64,000 nucleotides of DNA from Prunella strophiata (taxonomy: Eukaryota; Chordata; Aves; Passeriformes; Prunellidae). Shown here one piece after another: positions 22,571-34,433 of this stretch; the first letter of the stretch is position 1, and every line of letters begins with the position of its first letter. Both the position numbers and the translations under genes were made by a program. Location: the NCBI GenBank assembly GCA_036583965.1, contig JAZBQD010000014.1, forward strand, positions 54,503,626 to 54,567,625, in the 5' to 3' direction. The notes under the pieces are model-generated. The model was not told the origin of the DNA. It saw only the letters and a program-made list of their open reading frames with translations, and ran no database searches.

Positions 22571-25500
22571 CAGACAAATGATAAGAAAAAGAGAAACAGG
22601 ATCTCATTCACAACAAGCTAGTTCCTAGGGAATATTAGTGATTCAAGAAGAAAGAAAATAATGCACTTGAATTCTTATCCACTGAGCACAATTATGCATT
22701 CTATTTTCTTTGCCAGAAGACTGCCTAGAACTGACTGTACAAGATTCCTCTGAAGACTAGCACAACAAAGCACAGACAAATTGAGCATTTTAGCAAAGTC
22801 CATACTGTTAACCTCAGTGTAAGCTGAGAAGAAAATACAAAACAAGCACAAGGAAAAATTTATCATCATTCTTACTGAGGGGAAAGTAAATAAGAGTGCA
22901 TCATTTGCAAGTATAGAGTTAACCTTGCAGTGTAAATTGCAGTGAAAAATAGAAGCTTGAATAATCCCACCTTTAGCACATTTTTATTCAGACAGGGTAG
23001 AAAATCACCACCACTACACAAAGAAAGTTTTTGCAGTAGATCAGTGGGTTATGCTCAATTATAAACTGTTTCAGAAGGAAAAAACCCTGCTTTGTAGAAA
23101 TAAGAGTACAATGGATTTAGTCTCTATAAGGCAGTGATTAAGGACTGAAAATGTACATCAGTGAGTGTGGGAGAACATATCCAACTCCTTTAATTGGTGC
23201 TAGGCTTCAATGCAGATTTCATACAGTACAAATAAAAATTCTGAATTTCTGTCTTTCACATTGTTTCTTAGGTTTTTAAATTTTGCCCATGAAAAGAATC
23301 TGTCGAGATACATCCTTAAAAGAGGAGGTTGGGAAAGTCTCTATTCTTTGGCTTAGTTCCATGTCTCTGAACTCTCCTTCAGCTGGAAATCCTGTACTCA
23401 GATGTGACTGCTGAATGTACTGTTACCATGCTGGTACATAAATATTTGGCAGCAGCACACAATGAAGGAAATTAGCAGCAATCCATTTTTATATCAGATG
23501 GAAAATGTGCCAGTCATGTGGTCCTAAAAATGATATAATTCCCCCATTACCACTGCACCAGACATTTCAGAGAAGAACTGAGACTCTGAGGTTTAATCTT
23601 TAAAAATCTCCTTAAAGTTAAGAGCAGTTTTTGCACTGTTCACTTGCAGTAAAGGAATGTATATAAACTGTATACATTAGAGCACTCTAGAGAAAGAAAA
23701 AATAGGCTGAAGACTCTAGCAAAATCTTTAAAAGGAAGAGACAATCTTGTTAAGTCTACAATGAAGGGAATCATTAACTAAAAAAGGGGAAAATCAGTTA
23801 AAAAATTGAATTTAACCACAAAAAAAAGTGGCTTATATGTTGTTTATGTAATAAGATAGCACAAACTCTACATTTTCACAAAGGAATAGAAATGAAGATG
23901 TGAGCATATGACAAATTAATACCCAGTTTTTGCATTTATTTTTTTTTTTTTCCCTGAAACATTTAGATCTGGACTAACAATAATTATACTGTTAAGATTT
24001 CAATTATACTAACATTAATTTCTTGGTTTTACACATCTATCCATAGAGCTTTTTAGACATAATCTTCACTTTACTTGCCTATATAGATACTTCTATCTCT
24101 CCATATGTTATGCTTTCTTTTTGCCATAAACAAGATTTTGACCATAAAAAATGCACAAGTTCATTTGCAATTAGATATTGCTGAAGTATAATCAAAAATT
24201 TGTGCCAGCTGGAGACAGCAATTGCTTTGATTTTTAATAGTGTCTGGTAGCAAAGAACTTTCTTGTTTGCTCTGGCTTTGTAATCTGTGTAGTCCACACT
24301 TGTTTACAGCCAAGTAACTATGATGTGGCTATTGAGGAATACTTTTAATTATTTTTCTTGCTGTAATATTGAAGAATTGTAAACATGGGCTTGGGATCCA
24401 TTGAATACATATATTACAAAGACAGAATTATTCTTTCCCAAGAGAATTCACAAAACAAATCAGGAGGTGGATTCAGGGATGCAGGAAATCAAGAGAGTAC
24501 CAGGCTAACAATGGCAGCACTGGTCAGTAAGACAGGAAATATCTTGCTGGGGATGCTTAACAGGATATCTAACTGATACATCAGGAGAGTGATATTTGGT
24601 GTAGTATGCTGGATAGCTGCCTTAGAAACACAAAACAATCTAATTTTCAGTGTTAGGGGAAGAAGTTCCTTGTTTCCAAATACAAACTGTTTGAGAGCCA
24701 AGATTCTTCTCTGTGCAAAATTACCTGCCAAAACTCTGTGTTAGTAAGGTCACAGACAAAAAGAGGTAAAATTTAGACCAAATTGCAGCAAAGAAAGATC
24801 CATTTTGAAAATGACACCTTGCTTATTGAGTGCACTATTAGATAGCTCAGTGCTTTATTCAGCCTGAGAGAAAGGATGGAGAAATTATTTCTAAACATAT
24901 TGGGCTTTTGTTACATCTGAGTGTTTGCAGTCTTTTTCTTTACACCTTTTCCAATACATAGACTTATCACAGAGTGACAAAATCTTTTCTGTTGCAGCAT
25001 GAAAGGAGTGAGATGATGTCAAATGTCAAAATGTCAAAAAAAAATGTGAATGTTTTTTACAATATGTTACCAAGTCCATGTTTTGTTTGCAATGTTTAAG
25101 AAGCATCTGATACTTGTTGCAGTTAAATGGCTGAAAACGATAAATGTCTTGACTTTTGCTCCTTTCATAAAGGGGAATGTGGACAAAAAGAGAGCAAATA
25201 TTCTCTCAACAATTTATATGGCAAGCAGGAAGATTCCAAAGTGTACATAAGCACTTTAAACTTCTCAGAACCTGTAATCTGATAATTTAGAATAGGTTAA
25301 GTATTATGGATTTTTTATTCTAAAGTGGAAGATAGAAAATGTCAGAGAAGGTCCTTCTTTATTCATATATCTGTAAGAGTTAAAGGACTGATTCACAATT
25401 CAGACAATGTTACAATAGATTCATACGAAATCTAGAAAATCTCTATCTAGAAATTAATGTATTTCCCTAGAAAAAAGAGTATTTAACATAGCACTGATTT

Positions 25501-27689
25501 TTTTTCTGGTGTCAGATATCCTATTTATTCCCTTGCACTCTAACACCTGAATAAAAAAATCCAGATAGAGGTTAAGGATTCTAGTTTATATTAAGGTTTG
25601 TTCTAAACCATAGGAGGTAATTTCTTTTGTTTTGAAGATATTAAACATCTCTCACAGTAGTTAGACAACATCAAAGATACAAACATTTAACAATCCAGTG
25701 CAAATTTTGAAAAGGAGACTCTTATAGGAGATGGATATACGCTGCAGAATTCATTTCTGGAAAAAACAAAAGTGAGGGGAACACTGTCCCATTGGAAAAA
25801 GGTAAAATGTACTTGATGTAATTTTTCTGCTTTCAGACAAGTGCATACAACTCTAGAACTGATCCATTCCTTCAAATACAAAATACTAAATCCCATAATA
25901 TATATATAGGAGATATAAATATGCTATTTTAAAAGGCTAGAAAGGAAAAAAAATATAGAAGACTACAGGACAGAGGAACACAATTGTATGCTTCCTGATA
26001 TTCACAGAGCACAATACCAGGAACATGTAAGACTTAAACAGACAAAATTCTTCCTAAAAATGGTTTTCCTTCATAAGATTTTTTTTCCCCTAATTTTGTA
26101 CTTCTGGAAAGCATAGGTGTACTTAGCCTCAAAAAATGGTTGAAGAGTAAACATTTGTTAAAGTCTAGGCTCTATCTTTTGGTTGAGTTTGTTTGTTTTG
26201 TTTTCTTTCTGTTGATTATCCAGGAAAAAAAATCTACTCTATGTACATAAAATTGTTGTCATTAAAACTGGTTCTCAGCTCCTCCCACAGTACTTTACAA
26301 TGGAAAGACAATTCAGTGAATGGTGAATATGAAGCTTTGTTTTTTGAACAAGCTTTAGAGCTCATCTACTGAATAGTCTCCTAATCTCTATCACAAACAT
26401 TTTCAAACATCTACTGAGACATGAGGGACAAAACCAAACAGAACAGAAAGGCCAAGAGAGCTGAAAGAATAAAAGCACTACAAAGAGAATTATAAAAATC
26501 TATAGAACTTCATTTATTTGTTTGAGTGTTCTAAAAGTACGTCCAAGACACTTGAAAGTGAGATAAAAAAGGATTTGCAGAGGGAAATTTACAGAATTTA
26601 ACTTAATACTTGAAATTTTCCTCTCTGGAGATAAGAATTAAACCTGAAATACATAATCAGAAATAGAAAGCAGAAAATGCAAATGAAAGCAGAGCTTCTG
26701 AAAGTCAATAACAGAGCAGATATACCAATAACTTGGTGGGCAGAATGAGATAAATATGATTGAGAAAAAATGAAGATATAAAAAAGACAGCAGTGTGCCT
26801 GCAGGTAGATCAAGAAATAATACATTTTTCTTTTAGTGGAAGAATTAGTTAATATTCCATCAAAATTCTTAAAGTAAATGAAATTAAATCATGCTCACAA
26901 GAACTCCATGAACCCATGAAAGGCGGACCAGGATTCCACAGACAGCACTCTCTAATAAACTATTTCTTTAATCCTAGATTTGTCTGACAGATCTGCATCT
27001 ACTGCTACTTTGCATTCATCCAATAAAAAACTAGCTACATTTCACCTTAAAACCTTTACTTGTAGAGAAACCAGTAAAAAAAAATCTTAGGGCTATTCCT
27101 GAATTTTTCATCATTGAGAGAAACAACAACAAAAGCTAGAAAGGAGCCCAAAATAATGAGTGTACAGACATTTACCAAGCTTCTGTGTCAAAAGTAAGCA
27201 GCAGGTTACTATTAAAACTTAATGTATTGAACTAGTCCTAAGCAATATCAAAAGGCCTCTTATAGTACCAAGTGGGCAAGTCAAGAGGAAATGGGAAGAA
27301 AAAACTGACAATTAAAGGGGGTTTTGTTGCTTTATTTATTTTTTAATGGAATTCATCACTATTCAATGCAATTTTGATAAGAACTGCCAGTTGGATGTTA
27401 ATTACATTCAGCTGAACCTAATTATTCAAAACTCCTTAATAAGCAAGGACACAACTGCTGTTGAGGACAGACAAGTGGATTGGGCTGAAGAGAGGATAAG
27501 AGATTTTAAATCTATATAGGTGTTACTCTACAGGTGTGATGTTTTGTTGCTATTCTTTCTCCTGTTTGAGCTGTTAGAACCATGTTATACTTATTAATTT
27601 CACAAACAACAAAAAAATAGTCATAGGATTTCCTTTTTAGACTTAGATTTAGCTAGTGATTTAACTTGTGATGTGAAATAGGGATGTTA
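22571..27689. other. AT-rich DNA, no gene seen
   Basis: About 5.1 kb without recognisable genes or mobile elements. Open frames reach 80 codons. Simple features are a T-run at 23939-23951, repeated AATGTCAAA words at 25020-25040 and a short TA run near 25900. No promoter, exon or RNA gene is supported. Confidence 0.6.
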
Positions 27690-27850
27690 AAAGCAGTTTC
27701 TGGGTCTCCCTCCTGCCCAGGTTTGGAGCCCAGCCTGGGGACCAAGGGTCTTTTCCCAGGTTCAGGGATGTGTCTGTCACTTTCCTGTGGGCAGGTTCAA
27801 TCAGAAGTGAAGCTGAGCCTGTGTCCCAGGGATGTAGACACACATGGACA
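27690..27850. other. GC-rich pocket, origin unclear
   Basis: This is an abrupt local GC-rich patch with C- and G-clusters (CTCCCTCCTGCCCAGG, CCCAGCCTGGGGACC), containing the self-complementary CCCAGCCTGGG. A 60-codon minus frame crosses it but resembles nothing. It abuts a CR1-like tail on the right, so it may be part of an unclassified older transposon. Confidence 0.35.
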
Positions 27851-27854
27851 CTGA

Positions 27855-27925
27855 GTGGGTAAGGTGGAAAATGACTGCAATGGTGTCATGTGCTCCAACC
27901 TCCCTGCTTAATGGGGCAATGAGGG
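27855..27925 (-). repeat. CR1-like LINE tail fragment, minus strand
   Basis: The order GGGTAAGGTGGAAAATGACT, then GTGTCATGTGCTCCAACCTCCCTGCTTAA follows the reverse-complemented CR1 tail (GGTTGGAAAAGACC, then ATCATCAAGTCCAACCCCCTGCTTAA). It is short and diverged. Chance similarity is less likely because both blocks occur in order and at the right spacing. Confidence 0.45.
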
Positions 27926-29904
27926 AGTAAAATTGAGCCTAGAAAAAAAGAGGGTGAGGGGAAGAAAAGACTCTTAAGTCTTTTTTTTTGTTTCTCACTA
28001 GCCAAATCTATTTTAGCTGGCAATAAACTAATTTTCCCAAGCACAGTTTGCATTACTTGTGAAAGTATTTGATAATTAAACTCTTTGTCCTTTCCTTCAC
28101 CCATGAGCTTTTTCCATTGTGTTTTCTGTCTCTATCTCATTGAGGAAAAGGAGTGAGGGAATGGGTGGGTGTGCATATATGGCAGCCAGACAGGGTAACC
28201 CACCACAGTCATTGGGGCACTCCAGGACTGGAAGAGAGTATAAAGCCCTGCACACGTGGCATGACCTCTTAGCTGAGATTTGTGCAGGAAGCTCAATTAG
28301 GGCAATCACTCCAGGCTTTTCTGCTTGGGTTACTCCATAATTCTATGGTAATCCAGATGCTTTTTGTTCCAAACAAGCATCTAATCAGGAAACTTTTAAG
28401 AATAAAAGCAGAGCTTACCAAAAGTTAAAGGAAAGTTCTGAAATTATTCAGTCATCTATAACGTTGGACTGGTGATAAAATTTTGTAAGAGAAATGTTTA
28501 AAACTTTGATTCTAGTTAAAATCTGAGCTACAAGTTGTTGACATAATACTCGAAAAAGGTGTCAAAAGTAGATTTTTTGTAGGACCCTGTGACTGGAGGG
28601 GATCATCATGTCAGCCTACCAATTATATGAATAGGATAGGTGTAATCTGGAAAGAACAAAAAGACAATTACACACCCAGCTGTGACACAAGCCACATAAA
28701 ATCTGCACACCCTCTAACAAAATTAAGTTCTTTAATGTCACTTGAAGTCTGCCAGGAGGTTTGTAGATAAAGATTGACAGTTTCTTAAGTCCTTTTGTGA
28801 AAGATTGTTGCTGTAAAAAGGAGAAAGCAACTAAAAAAACATCACAACAACCCCAAGATTTTCCTTGTCCAGTATATGAGAAAAATGCTTCTTGATTACA
28901 GATCTGAGGATCTAGGAAAATTTGAATTAACCCTCTACACAAGCACAGTCTCACACAATTTTTAAACAGTCACACATGACTGTCTTCAGTGACCCTTCCC
29001 AACTGGTGTGTGATAGCTCTGCTTGTATCATGTTTTCAAGTCTTCCTTCCATCAACTATGCAGTACACTCTGTACTGCTTCATCTCATAACATATTAATG
29101 CTCCTACATTCCTTGATGCCAAGCAGTATAAGGCTGCATTTTTAGAGTCAAGTAAGAAAAGCATTGCTCTTCAAGAATTTCGTTTCAGGATAGAGGTATG
29201 TTTGAAGTAATATAATGAGATCCAAGAAAGGTGATCTGATGGCTGATAGCATCCAGGTCCCATAATACTTTTTCATGTCTGGAAACCAGAGCTCACTCGA
29301 AATTGGAATGCTGATTTCACAGTTCAGCAAAAAAGGATATGCAAATTCTGTTAATAATTGCAGTAGAGAATTGACATATTCTCCTGGCCTGTTAAAATCT
29401 TTTGGAATAGAAGGGGAGGCAAAATCAAGGCAGTCTGCACAAAGAACAGGAGGTTTATCTTAAATTGTTCTGAAAACTAAAAAGTAAAGTATTAACAGCA
29501 GTAGTCATCTATGAGATATTTATTATTAAAAATCCATAAAAGATAAAAAAGGTAATTGTAGTATTTATTTAGTTATATGATTTTACAGGTTTAAATTATT
29601 TTATGAAGACTCTTAATTAAAAGTAGAGTTAAGCCTGCACTGAGACTTGTCTGAATTGCCAGAAATGCAAGGAGTTGGCTTCAGCAGCAGCCAGTTATGT
29701 TCGGACCATAGCTTTTTTACAGAGCTGAGGAAAGTGAGGAGCAACTTGACTTGAGGAAGCAGAGCCAGGCCTGGGAAAAGCAGTCTTAATTACATTTCAA
29801 ACATTTTACTCCATTACCATAAGCTCTGAATTTCTTCAGTAATGCTAACACTCAGCTAGAGGCTGATTTCTTGAAGAAGGAGGGAGGAGCTGCTTTGCTG
29901 TTAC
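27926..29904. other. Non-coding DNA, no gene established
   Basis: About 2 kb of mixed sequence. A patch at 28110-28340 is less AT-rich and carries TATAAAGCCCTGCAC (28232 area), a TATA-box-like word, but no promoter context. A 112-codon minus frame (28616-28954) is Leu/Cys-rich with no recognisable domain and no splice-site support, so I treat it as chance. Confidence 0.5.
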
Positions 29905-29999
29905 CTTGAAATCTGTCTTCATCATAGCAGACAAGAGCAGTATGCAGTCCATCACATTCTCTCCCTGGATAGCTTATGCATGTCCATACTATTTTCTTC
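29905..29999 (-). CDS. Possible internal protein-coding exon (95 nt)
   Basis: On the minus strand a pyrimidine-rich acceptor (TTTCTTAATTTTTCATAG) leads into 95 nt ending at TTTCAAG, followed by GTAACA, a good donor. One frame is open through the whole piece: one base, 31 codons, one base. The exon therefore begins after codon position 2 and ends after position 1. The 31 residues include one Trp, three Cys and the stretch GRECDGLHTALVCYDEDRFQ, a composition more protein-like than the Leu/Phe/Lys-rich frames elsewhere. I do not recognise the family. No neighbouring exon is evident, so it may be one exon of a large gene whose introns fill the window, an exon relic, or chance: 31 open codons between cryptic splice sites is not rare in 64 kb. 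Confidence 0.3.
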
Positions 30000-31818
30000 C
30001 TATGAAAAATTAAGAAATTAGGGTGTATAAACATAAGGTGATAAGGTGTGGAATATATTTGTCAGATATATTCATCAGGAGAATCTAAACAGAACTGATT
30101 GAAGTAATATTTAGAAAACAGAATTGGAGGGAAAATAAATATAGCCTCCTTTGCAAGAATTTTTACAATCATAATATTGCAGTCTTATAAAATAAAACAG
30201 ATTTTTCTTACCCTTCCTCCCTTTTTCAAATTAAAAAAAGTTAAGATTTCCTATCTTCATTCATGAGTATCCTTGAGAATATGCAAAATAAAATGCATGG
30301 TACTTTCTATCAGAGAGTCATTCTGTTATCAATCAGCTGTTTTCAGTGTTGTTCAGTGTGGCAGGTAATAACTGTCCATAAATCTGGAGTCAGTAAATAA
30401 AGGACATGAAATATGATACTGCCTATAAGTATGTAAATTTTCTCAAAAGTTTAAAAAAACGTTTGGCACCAATGATTTTTCAGTATAATGTTTCTATTAT
30501 TGCCCCTGCAGTTTAAAAGTACTAGTATTAATCAAGGATGTTAAATAGAAATAATATTTTGTTAAATCTGTAAAATTCCTTGTTGCTGAAGTTAGGCATT
30601 TGAAATTTTTCATACAGAAAACAAATGTAGAATATTTAAAGCCTTCCAGAGTCTCCAAAACTAAAAAATATGTCTTAAAAAAGAAGTGTGAAATTTTGTA
30701 TTAACAAGTAAAATCCAGAATATTTTTGAACACTGGTAAATGGAGAGCATAAAGTTGATTCTCTGTGTATCTCACCATGACATTGTCCTTCGGTCACTGA
30801 AGGGAATCCTTCCAGCTCCCATGGTTTTTAACTTGTATTTTTGGATTTGCTGTGGAGAGATCATCTGCATGACTGACAAAAAAGCCACAAAGTTTTCTGA
30901 GATATCTAATTGTTGACTATTTTTCATATTAATAATTTTAACATAAATCTGTGCTAAAACGTTGATGATTTATACTTTGGAATCCAGGTAGCAAAAGAGA
31001 ATCTCTCTTAGTTTACTGAAGTTTTGTGATAGTTCACTGAGAGATTCACACTAGAAAGTGAAATTTAATAAACAATCAGTTGTATGGCACTTTCTCCCAA
31101 GTATACCTCCACACTACTGCACTAGGCTACTCTTTGTGCAATAGGCAAAGATGTTTTTACAAATATTTCAAATCTGTATGTTTCAGAAAAGAAAGGATTT
31201 GGCATTCTTTTTCCACCTTCAGATCTAGAGAAAGTTTCCATACAGGAAGAAAGGAAGATACATGCTAGTGAGCTGTTTTGCTGTCCATCTTCCATTCTAT
31301 TTTTAGAGGAGACCTTAATACTGACCTTCTTAAAGGAAACAACTGGAAAGATAGGAAAACCAACAACATGAGAATGAGAAGGTAAAATCTCTGTTAGCCA
31401 GATCTGAATTTTACACCTACTCTTCTTTGCTATTCTCCTTTAAAAATGCTTCAGTCACTCTACTCTCACAGCCAGAAACATGGTGACTAAGTCAGCATCA
31501 TAGTTGAGTAGTTGCATAGAAGCAAAGATTTTAATAATGGATTGACAAATTAACTAATTCTTAACTATTAGCATTCAAATACTAATTCTTCATCTCCGCT
31601 AGATTTGTTAAAAAAAAAAAAAAAAAAAAAGCATTACAAAACCACTAGCTTCAAAATCCATTATTTTAAATAGATCTTTTATCTGTCAAACAGTAAAAAT
31701 AGAGAGAAAAAGCAAAGACAGGAGAGATTCAGGCTAGTTGTTACCATGTTCTACAAAACACTGCATGGGGTGACTCTATAGAAAGCAGGATCCCTGTGAC
31801 GTTTGCTAGATCAGTTTT
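30000..31818. other. AT-rich DNA, no gene seen
   Basis: About 1.8 kb, AT-rich, with an A21 run at 31610-31630. A 62-codon plus frame (31080-31268) has no recognisable motif. Confidence 0.6.
31610..31630. repeat. Poly-A run (A21)
   Basis: Twenty-one consecutive A. It is a simple mononucleotide repeat. No AATAAA signal or retrocopy body is seen just upstream. Confidence 0.9.
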
Positions 31819-32095
31819 TTGGAGCAGACAACTTCTGCCTTCTCAATTCAACTTTTCCAAGCTACTCCAAATCTGATTCTTTCTCAAAGCTTCCCTTTTC
31901 ATCATGTCTTTCCTTTATACATTGCTGACTTGGTGAGCGTGCAAATGGCAGTCATTGCCTGTATAGCACAGTGGGTTTCAGCGAAGTACGAGCAGCGGTG
32001 TCCGTATTCTCTGTGGTCTCATTGTACCTCCTTTGCCAGTGAAATAAAAGTATCTGGAGTAAAACCAGGGGTGATTTTCATTTTGAACTACTTTG
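31819..32095 (+). other. CpG-retaining block, exon-like or conserved element
   Basis: Five CpG occur between 31938 and 32004 in otherwise CpG-poor DNA. Four of them (31982, 31989, 31996, 32003) are spaced exactly seven bases apart. The block lies in a 111-codon open frame (31819-32154). It has an acceptor-like TTTTTTGGAGCAG at its start and donor-like sites ACTTGGTGAGC (about 31933) and TTTGGTAAGA (about 32095). I recognise no protein family in the translation. It may be a non-coding RNA exon or a conserved regulatory element. Retained CpG could mean selection, low germline methylation or a recent insertion. Confidence 0.25.
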
Positions 32096-34380
32096 GTAAG
32101 ACAATATTTTTTCAAAAAGTATTTAGTATTCTGCAGTCATACTACCACCTCTGAAAAACACAACAGTACTTCAAGTAACCTCCAGGCTAAATAAAGTTTT
32201 GTCAAGGTCACGGCCTTTAATGAGATCCCTGGATATCCTACGAAAGTTATTGAATATATTGAAATGTATGCCTTACCTAAAATCATAAATACTTCACTAT
32301 AACGTAAAATCTATTTTCCTAAACTGTAAGGAAGGAAATTAATTAAGATCACGTTAAAATTTCTCTGGTGAAGCACTCAATTTTTTATATTATATTATCT
32401 TTTGTATGATATTAAAGATCAAAAAACCAAGACAAGCACCTGGGTATACAGATAATATTTTTAATGAAAAGGTTGATGCCTGAGGTGAAGAAATAAATCT
32501 CTACAGCATGATTTTAAAATAAGTATTATTAATATTAGCATTTTCATAAATATTTGAAAAGAAGGAAACATGCTATAAAACAGAATACTTTTTAGTGAGA
32601 CATTAAAATCTTTATAATGCATCATGAAATGTAGCAGGATTTTCATGGCTTATACTTCGTAAATATTTTTTTGAGTTCTTGAAATGTGGAAATATTAATT
32701 AAAGTGAATGTCTGAAATGAAATGTCTGAAAACAGAAATTCCATCTTGACAGTGAAGTGCTTTCTGGAAAAGCTCTTTATGTTGCCAACACTCCTGAAGT
32801 CTCAGGACAGCTCCTAGACTTAATTTTTAGCTGTCAGATATTAATCTGACAATACATTTACAATTCTAAGAATTGGTTTTCTGTAAATTAATGTTTCCTG
32901 TGTTAACAAACATCAAAAGTTCTCAATATCAGTAAGTAAAAAAAAGGTGATTAAATGAAAATGAGATTAATTAATATGTAGAAGTTACTAATTAATAATG
33001 CCAAAAATAATAAGTGGTCACATCTAAACTTTGAAGAAATTATATTGAATGAAAAGGTACATTAGACCTTCAGTTCCTGATGTCCCAGTCAGACTTTATT
33101 TTTTCTACTAGAATTTTTTTTTTCCTCCTTTTGCTTAGGTTTTGTTTTGTGGGATCTTTTGTGTCCAAATTTTCTTGCAGTGGCTGAGAGGTTGGAGTCT
33201 AGAGCTGTCTGGGCATGACTAGATTGCTGCTCTATACCATGCATATCATTGCTGGGCTTTGGTGGGGAGAAAAGGCAAACACATTTTCGTTTTGTCTTGG
33301 TGGTCACATGGAGCTTGGTTGGGATGGTGACCACCTTTTTGTGTGTGAATCACGTCCTCTTTTGCATACTTTTGTTACTAATATTGTTGCTGTTACTGTT
33401 TGTTTCTTGTCTCATTGCTGTTCTGAAGCAAATTTTTCTTAACTAGAAACTGTTTTTTTCTTGCTCTCACCAGAGGGGGTAGGAGGAGGGAAGAGGCTGA
33501 GTGGGATTTAATTTCCAGCTGAGTTTAAACCACAGGACTGATATTTAAATTTTTTTCTACTAACTATTAGCAGTAATCCAAATGTGGCTCGTTAAACATA
33601 TACTATAAAATCGTATATTCCACTTTATTGTCCAATGCCCCAAACAGAATATTTTAGCCCATAACTTTAGAGCATGCACTGCTGCCAAATTTTTTGCTAC
33701 CAGCATATACAGGAAAAATTATCATCATTGTCACTTCTTCCTCCAGGGATGTTGAAGATGTCAAAAAAAATCAAATTTCTGAACATTATCATTTTCACTG
33801 AGATGTGTCATAAAAATCAACAGTGGAGATGTATCACCGTGGCAACTTCCTTTAGTTTCTCAAGTTACAAAGTTGTATTTAAAATAATACCCATATTCCT
33901 AAGTTTTATAAATTACAGAATTAGAAATGGTCACCATCCTGTTATTTATTGTATATTCTTTCTGGATGGTTTGCCAACTAATTATAAGATTTTTCAGTAG
34001 TTTTTTCTGACAGAGGAGGAAATTCTAATTTCCTCTTCTGTGATAAAGGTAACTAAATTTGAGAAAAAGGCAAAGAAATACTCCTAAATGATCCACGAAA
34101 ATGGGAATTCTGTTCATGTCTACTGCTGTAGGCAATAGATATTGGAGGTGTGAAGTTTATAAGCCCCAGAAGAATTGTGCTCTTTTATGGTTGTCTTTTA
34201 ATTTCTGTGAAGTTTTGCTGTATCACACAGGAAAAATAGTGGAAACTGTACAAGTGGGAGGTGTGTATTAGGGTGATGTGGCTGGAGGATTTTTTTTCTT
34301 GTATCCAAATGTTAAAAATTTTGTTTAATTCAACATTGTTATCTAAACATTATCATTAAAAACTAACAACAATCAAAAAA
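32096..34380. other. AT-rich DNA, no gene seen
   Basis: About 2.3 kb. It includes an 8-nt perfect inverted repeat at 32832-32851, and a G/T-richer patch at 33120-33500 with overlapping frames on both strands (81 codons minus; 75 and 65 plus). That patch carries no motif I know. A 108-codon plus frame (33674-34000) is unremarkable. Confidence 0.55.
32832..32851. repeat. Perfect inverted repeat TGTCAGAT-ATTA-ATCTGACA
   Basis: Eight-nucleotide arms pair perfectly around a 4-nt ATTA spacer. CTGTCA/TGACA is the core word of MEIS/TGIF-type homeodomain sites, here mirrored around an ATTA core. A regulatory role is inference only. Confidence 0.9.
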
Positions 34381-34433
34381 CCACCCCCCCCGCCAAAAAA
34401 AAAAAAAAAAACCAACAAACAAAAACCCCCCCC
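34381..34433. repeat. Low-complexity C-run / A-run / C-run tract
   Basis: Eight C, then CGCC, about 17 A, an ACCAACAAACAAAAA stretch and eight C again. It is C/A-only on this strand. Slippage-prone simple sequence. Confidence 0.9.

Noticed and set aside
28225..28250. TATAAAGCCCTGCAC as a promoter or LTR TATA box
   Set aside because: There is no LTR ends, initiator, CpG context or downstream transcript signal.
28616..28954. 112-codon minus-strand frame, and a CR1-like phrase (GACCCTGTGACTGGAGGGGATCATC) near 28582
   Set aside because: The frame is Leu/Cys-rich without motif. The CR1 resemblance covers one short line only and is not followed by the expected next block.
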